Origin: Actinobacteria bacterium 69-20
GTDB taxonomy: Bacteria > Actinomycetota > Actinomycetes > Mycobacteriales > Nakamurellaceae
DNA length: 64,000 nt
Direction of reading: 5' to 3'
Assembly: GCA_001897425.1 (NCBI GenBank)
Contig: MKSW01000033.1
Coordinates: 228,668-292,667 of the forward strand
Shown here piece by piece: positions 60,907 to 64,000 of this stretch. Both the position numbers and the translations under genes were made by a program. The notes beneath the pieces were generated by a model that made no database searches, was not told the origin of the DNA, and worked only from the letters and a program-made list of their open reading frames with translations. Position 1 is the first letter of the stretch, and each line of letters opens with the position of its first letter.

Positions 60907-61134
60907 CTTACCGCACCTCGGAGCAGTGGGCAGGGCGTCGGCTGGAATCAGCGGGTTCGGCCCGGCGGCTCTCCTACGCGAGCGCTAGAGGGCATGGCCC
61001 AGCATCGTCGGCAACCAGCCCGTCTTGTCACAGCACGTACTGCAACAAAACAGATCATCGGGTCCGGGTCCGCACAGGACGATCCAGACGACGCATAACG
61101 GCTGCCGCACCGCCTGACTCGCCGGAACGGCGAC

Positions 61135-61147
61135 GAACGTCGTCATA
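61135..61147 (+). repeat. Dispersed GTCATA motif, copy near PCD-VOC gene
   Basis: GAACGTCGTCATA, followed by CTCGG, lies 34 bases beyond the 3' end of the PCD-VOC gene. An exact consensus copy. Confidence 0.7.
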
Positions 61148-61181
61148 CTCGGTCATGCCGACGACGCGGACTGCACACGGC

Positions 61182-61841
61182 TCAGTCGCTGCGGCCGATC
61201 TGCGTGCAGACGCAGACCTTGTTGCCCTGGGGGTCGGCCAGCACGGTGAACCGTGGCGCCTGCCGGTCGGATACGAGCGTGCCGCCGGCGTCCAGCGCCG
61301 CCCTGATGCGCGCCTCGGCGACCTCGGGGGGCACCCGGATATCGAGGTGGAACCGCTGCCGCGGCTCGGCGTGCCGGTCGGTCCGCTGGAACCACAGTGT
61401 CGGCAGATCGCCCGACTCGTCGCGAAGGTCGTCGTCGAAGCGCGGATGCTGCGTCAGCCCGAGCACAGCCGTCCAGAATGGCCTGATCTCGTCGACATCC
61501 CATGTGTCCAGCCCGATCTCGACGCGGGAGAGCGCACTCGGGCTCGCCCGCACACCCAGACCGGCGGCCAGCTCGCTGATCCGCCGGGCCAGCGCGACGT
61601 CCCGGTCGGTCTTGCCGTACACGTCGTGGCTCATCAATTTGACGTTCAGGTGCGTGTAGCGCAGATCGAGGTCGGGATGATGGTTCATCTCCTCGGCCGC
61701 CGCGCCGATCGCGTTCACCAGTTTCAGCCCGGTCGCGAAATCGCCGGTCTCGAACCGGGCCTGCAACGCCTCGTGCATCGACCGCCAGTCGGGAAGGCCC
61801 ATGGCGCTGATCTGGTCGCCGCTCAATCGCTGCTCGCTCAT
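61182..61841 (-). CDS. Pterin-4a-carbinolamine dehydratase fused to VOC domain
   Basis: A 219-residue two-domain protein. Residues 1-95 are a PCD/DCoH domain: the conserved EMNHHPDLDLRYTHLNVKLM and a following YGKTDRDVALARRI. Residues 108-215 form a glyoxalase/VOC fold (SRVEIGLDTWDVDEIRPFWT, then RFTVLADPQGNKVCVCTQIG). PCD regenerates oxidised pterin cofactors; VOC domains bind metals and small substrates. The fusion occurs in actinobacteria, but its substrate is not known to me. ATG 61841 is chosen; GTG 61850 is possible. Confidence 0.88.
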   Translation of the reverse strand: MSEQRLSGDQISAMGLPDWRSMHEALQARFETGDFATGLKLVNAIGAAAEEMNHHPDLDLRYTHLNVKLMSHDVYGKTDRDVALARRISELAAGLGVRASPSALSRVEIGLDTWDVDEIRPFWTAVLGLTQHPRFDDDLRDESGDLPTLWFQRTDRHAEPRQRFHLDIRVPPEVAEARIRAALDAGGTLVSDRQAPRFTVLADPQGNKVCVCTQIGRSD

Positions 61842-61959
61842 GTCACCCACCCTGCCACCGATACCCCCACGGCAACCACCGGCGGCGAGCGACCGGTCGG
61901 GTCACGCGGCCCGGAATTCGTATGTGCGGCGGTCGGTCGCCTGCCGCGGCCGAATCGTT

Positions 61960-61974
61960 TATGACGATGTTCGC
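61960..61974 (+). repeat. Dispersed GTCATA motif, copy between PCD-VOC and MarR
   Basis: TATGACGATGTTCGC, an exact consensus copy, lies in the 61842-62136 gap. I see nothing else in this gap except GC-rich sequence. Confidence 0.7.
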
Positions 61975-62136
61975 GGCGCGAAGCGCCGGGCGGGCGGCTG
62001 CCGGGAGATCGACCGCGCCGGCGAAGCCGCTCTCAACCAGTCCCGGCGCGGCTGCACGTCGCGGCTCGGGTGGTGAATTTCGTTATCGGCGGTTCCGGTC
62101 TCGGCCGCAGCGTTCTTAGCCACACGGCGGCCGGTC

Positions 62137-62619
62137 TCATGAGGGATGGGGCAGGCGATCGGCCAGGGCGCGGGCGCTTCGTTCGGTGAGCACGGCACGG
62201 AGCACCACGTCGGCGGCCGCCAGCTGGTCGGCGGTGACGCGCTCGGCGAGGGACCGGTTGAGGTCGTCGATCACGGTGGTCAGCACGCGGGCGTAGGCGC
62301 GTCCCTCGGCGGTGAGCTCGACGTCGAGCTGTCGGGCATCGTCCCGGCCGCGGCGCGCTTCCGCGAAGCCGCGCCGCTGAAGGCCGGTCACGATCTTGCG
62401 GGCGGCCTGCCGTGTCACGCCCAAGGCGTCGCCCAGCTTGCCGACGGGCCTCGCCCCGCGATCCAGCAGCCGGACGACCGCGGCGTCGCTGCGTCGATAG
62501 TCGGGGTAAGCGGCGGCCGCTAGTCCGGCGGCGAGCTGGGCGACCCAATCCCGGCGCGCCAAGGCGAGCAGGTCGCCGAACCGGTAGGCGGGCTCCCGTG
62601 GCATTGACTTCGTCGTCAC
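62137..62619 (-). CDS. MarR-family transcriptional regulator
   Basis: A 160-residue MarR-type winged-helix repressor. The recognition helix region is VGKLGDALGVTRQAARKIVT and the wing RRGFAEARRGRDDARQLDVE. The C-terminus forms the dimerisation helices. GTG 62619 or ATG 62604 is the start. A TATAGT box (62628-62633) on the minus strand is 9 bases from the GTG, so the later ATG start or a leaderless mRNA is likely. A near-perfect palindrome at 62638-62656 lies in the divergent promoter shared with the DUF998 gene, which it probably controls. Confidence 0.88.
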   Translation of the reverse strand: MTTKSMPREPAYRFGDLLALARRDWVAQLAAGLAAAAYPDYRRSDAAVVRLLDRGARPVGKLGDALGVTRQAARKIVTGLQRRGFAEARRGRDDARQLDVELTAEGRAYARVLTTVIDDLNRSLAERVTADQLAAADVVLRAVLTERSARALADRLPHPS

Positions 62620-62637
62620 GGCGTCCCACTATAGAGG

Positions 62638-62656
62638 TATGCAACCAGGTTGCGTA
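62638..62656. promoter_or_regulatory. MarR operator
   Basis: TATGCAACCAGGTTGCGTA: GCAACC and GGTTGC are perfect arms around one base, and the outer bases match except one. It lies 18 bases upstream of the MarR start and 62 bases before the DUF998 start. Confidence 0.7.
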
Positions 62657-62718
62657 CTGCCCTCCAGAACCGGCAACGCCCGACGATCCGGCAGGACCGG
62701 TCTGGCCCGGCGATCCCG

Positions 62719-63441
62719 ATGAGCGGCGCCGTGCGATCGGGGCAGCATGTGCCCCGCGCGGGAGCCGAGGTGCTGACCTGGGTCGTCGTCATCGGAGTCG
62801 TCGTCTACGTGGCGGTCGATGTGCTGTTGGCCTTCCTGCGGCCGGAGTTCAGCCTGATGCGGAACGCGGAGAGCGACTACGGCCACCCCGGCCCCTGGGC
62901 GTGGCTGATGGATCTGAACTTCCTGCTGCGCTGCGCCCTGTCGCTGGCCGCCGCCCGCGCGTTGTACCAGGTGCTCCGCCGCGACGGTCGCGCCCGGGTC
63001 GGCCTGGCGCTGCTGGTCGGTTGGGCGATCTGCTCCGGCCTGCTGGCCTTCTTCCCGGACGATCTGGAGGGCCAGCCGCAACACGGGACCGGCCTGGTGC
63101 ACCTCGGGCTCGCGCTGATCGCGTTCACCTGCATCGCGCTCGGAGCCATCCTGATGTCCACGGGCCTGCCGCCCGCGCCCGCCGGGCCACCGCGGTGGGC
63201 GCGCCGGATCCTGCTGGCCGTCGCGATTGCCGGCGCCGTCGCCTACCTGTTGCAGGGCGTCGCGCTGCGACGGCCACACGCGCCCGAGGGCCTCGCTGAA
63301 CGCATCTTCCTGGGCCTGGAACTGTTGTGGATCGCGCTCGCGGCCATCACCGTCGCGCGCCACAACCGCCCGTCCGTGACGGCAACACAGCACTCAGAGG
63401 CCGCAGCCGGCCCGCGGCTCACGGGACCGCGAACCGGTTGA
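62719..63441 (+). CDS. DUF998 membrane protein
   Basis: A 240-residue multi-pass membrane protein of the DUF998 type. Seven to eight hydrophobic segments include VLTWVVVIGVVVYVAVDVLL and VGLALLVGWAICSGLLAFFP. The typical FSLMRNAESDYGHPGPWAWL follows the first. The function of the family is unknown. I use ATG 62719 (MSGAVRSG); TTG 62650 is in frame, but it lies inside the operator. It is divergent from the MarR gene and probably repressed by it. Confidence 0.82.
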   Translation: MSGAVRSGQHVPRAGAEVLTWVVVIGVVVYVAVDVLLAFLRPEFSLMRNAESDYGHPGPWAWLMDLNFLLRCALSLAAARALYQVLRRDGRARVGLALLVGWAICSGLLAFFPDDLEGQPQHGTGLVHLGLALIAFTCIALGAILMSTGLPPAPAGPPRWARRILLAVAIAGAVAYLLQGVALRRPHAPEGLAERIFLGLELLWIALAAITVARHNRPSVTATQHSEAAAGPRLTGPRTG

Positions 63442-63594
63442 CCGTGAACGTTGCACCGGTTGGGCCATGGGGGGCATGGCCTTTTCCGCGGCTCTGGCGC
63501 CCCGGCACCGACGCGCGGGTCCCCACAGGCAGTCCCGCTTGCTGTTCGTGTCACGGGTGTATCTGAGCGTTAAGCAGGTTTCACCGAACTCAGG

Positions 63595-63623
63595 TTGACA
63601 GCAACTAGTTTGCACTGCAAATT
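63595..63623 (+). promoter_or_regulatory. Candidate promoter of the last gene
   Basis: TTGACA (63595-63600) and CAAATT (63618-63623) at 17 bases. Transcription would start near the ATG at 63631, so the transcript may be leaderless. The surrounding 60 bases are strikingly A/T-rich. Confidence 0.5.
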
Positions 63624-63630
63624 TATTCAC

Positions 63631-64000
63631 ATGAGCAAAGTACTTGCAGAAGTCGACGAAATTCGGGATCGGTCCTGGGCGGATCGGCCGAGCCCGGCGA
63701 TACCCCTGCTGCTCATGGCTTTGCTGGTGACCGGCGCGCTCATCGTGGCCCTGATCCGTGCGAGCCAGATGCAGGTGCTCAGCGGCGGCGGAATCGTTCT
63801 GCCCCCACCGGACTCCTCCTCGACGGGGTTCTCCGCATCGGACTTCGCCCTCGTGAATGGTCCTGTGCCGTCCCATGACCGCGTGCGGCTCGCCTACTGG
63901 GTCATCGCGAGCATCATCGCCTACCTGGCGGCGCTGTGGATAGCGCGACGTCAGGGATATCGCCGCGGGATGTGGGTGAACCGCCGCCCGCTCGTAGTGG
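63631..64000 (+). CDS. Two-span membrane protein, 3' end outside window
   Basis: The frame from ATG 63631 is open to the window edge (123 codons). It begins MSKVLAEVDEIRDRSWADRP. Two membrane segments are visible, IPLLLMALLVTGALIVALIR (about 24-43) and LAYWVIASIIAYLAALWIAR (about 87-106), with a Pro/Ser-rich stretch between. I do not recognise a family. Confidence 0.6.
   Translation, partial: MSKVLAEVDEIRDRSWADRPSPAIPLLLMALLVTGALIVALIRASQMQVLSGGGIVLPPPDSSSTGFSASDFALVNGPVPSHDRVRLAYWVIASIIAYLAALWIARRQGYRRGMWVNRRPLVV

Noticed and set aside
63394..63876. A 160-codon minus-strand frame at the right end.
   Set aside because: Antisense to a better frame with two membrane spans and a promoter (63631 onward), and it has no recognisable features.

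Overview
The window is GC-rich DNA from an actinobacterium, most likely a mycolic-acid-bearing member of the Mycobacteriales. The evidence is the MtrA-MtrB-LpqB signalling operon with tmk and sahH beside it, the secA1-hpf-comF neighbourhood, an Rv3235-type protein, a WS/DGAT acyltransferase, a PyrR-led pyrimidine operon and the pepQ-efp-nusB-bldD block. The genus cannot be fixed from the sequence alone. Gene functions are assigned by reading motifs and family resemblance; no database search was run.

Layout. Positions 1-4229 hold a minus-strand block: DUF6912 protein (cut by the window edge), a WS/DGAT protein with a degenerate active site, a CpaE/ParA-like ATPase and a SAF-domain membrane protein. 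Positions 4283-7493 are accessory: two single-gene segments (an AAA/DUF4143 ATPase and a Fic AMPylase) separated and bounded by three near-identical 82-bp repeats that contain DnaA-box-like sequences. Positions 7558-12041 carry an excisionase-type HTH protein, a conserved protein, a LysM membrane protein, the Rv3235-like protein and a PIG-L deacetylase. Positions 12090-26507 are housekeeping: secA, hpf, comF, lpqB, mtrB, mtrA, tmk, sahH and membrane proteins, one of them frameshifted. A VapBC pair follows, then the pyr operon (pyrR-pyrB-pyrC-carA-carB-pyrD-pyrF, nearly all linked by 4-base ATGA overlaps), an epimerase, a BldD homologue with an intact c-di-GMP signature, nusB, efp and pepQ.

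Positions 41982-60003 form a catabolic island. It holds a CUT1 sugar ABC importer (without its own ATPase), a cytoplasmic GH78 alpha-L-rhamnosidase, a LacI regulator, two divergent enolase-superfamily sugar-acid dehydratases, a TPP-dependent 2-oxoacid dehydrogenase E1 (beta and alpha) with a free-standing lipoyl domain, a COG3618 lactonase, a Gfo/Idh oxidoreductase, two SDRs and a large protein resembling a glycosidase of no family I recognise. Two identical 29-bp LacI-type operators overlap the -35 boxes of the importer operon and the catabolic operon, tying the parts into one regulon. My reading is uptake of a rhamnosyl compound, intracellular hydrolysis, non-phosphorylating oxidation to a 2-keto-3-deoxy acid, and then a TPP/lipoyl-dependent step in place of the usual aldolase or hydrolase. 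The last step is a hypothesis and is the most likely undescribed biology here.

Positions 60134-64000 hold a BrnTA toxin-antitoxin pair with a deleted VapBC relic, a PCD-VOC fusion, a MarR regulator divergent from a DUF998 membrane protein, and the start of another membrane protein. Across the whole window a short motif (GAAC-NN-CGTCATA) recurs at gene borders on both strands far more often than chance allows; I cannot name its function.
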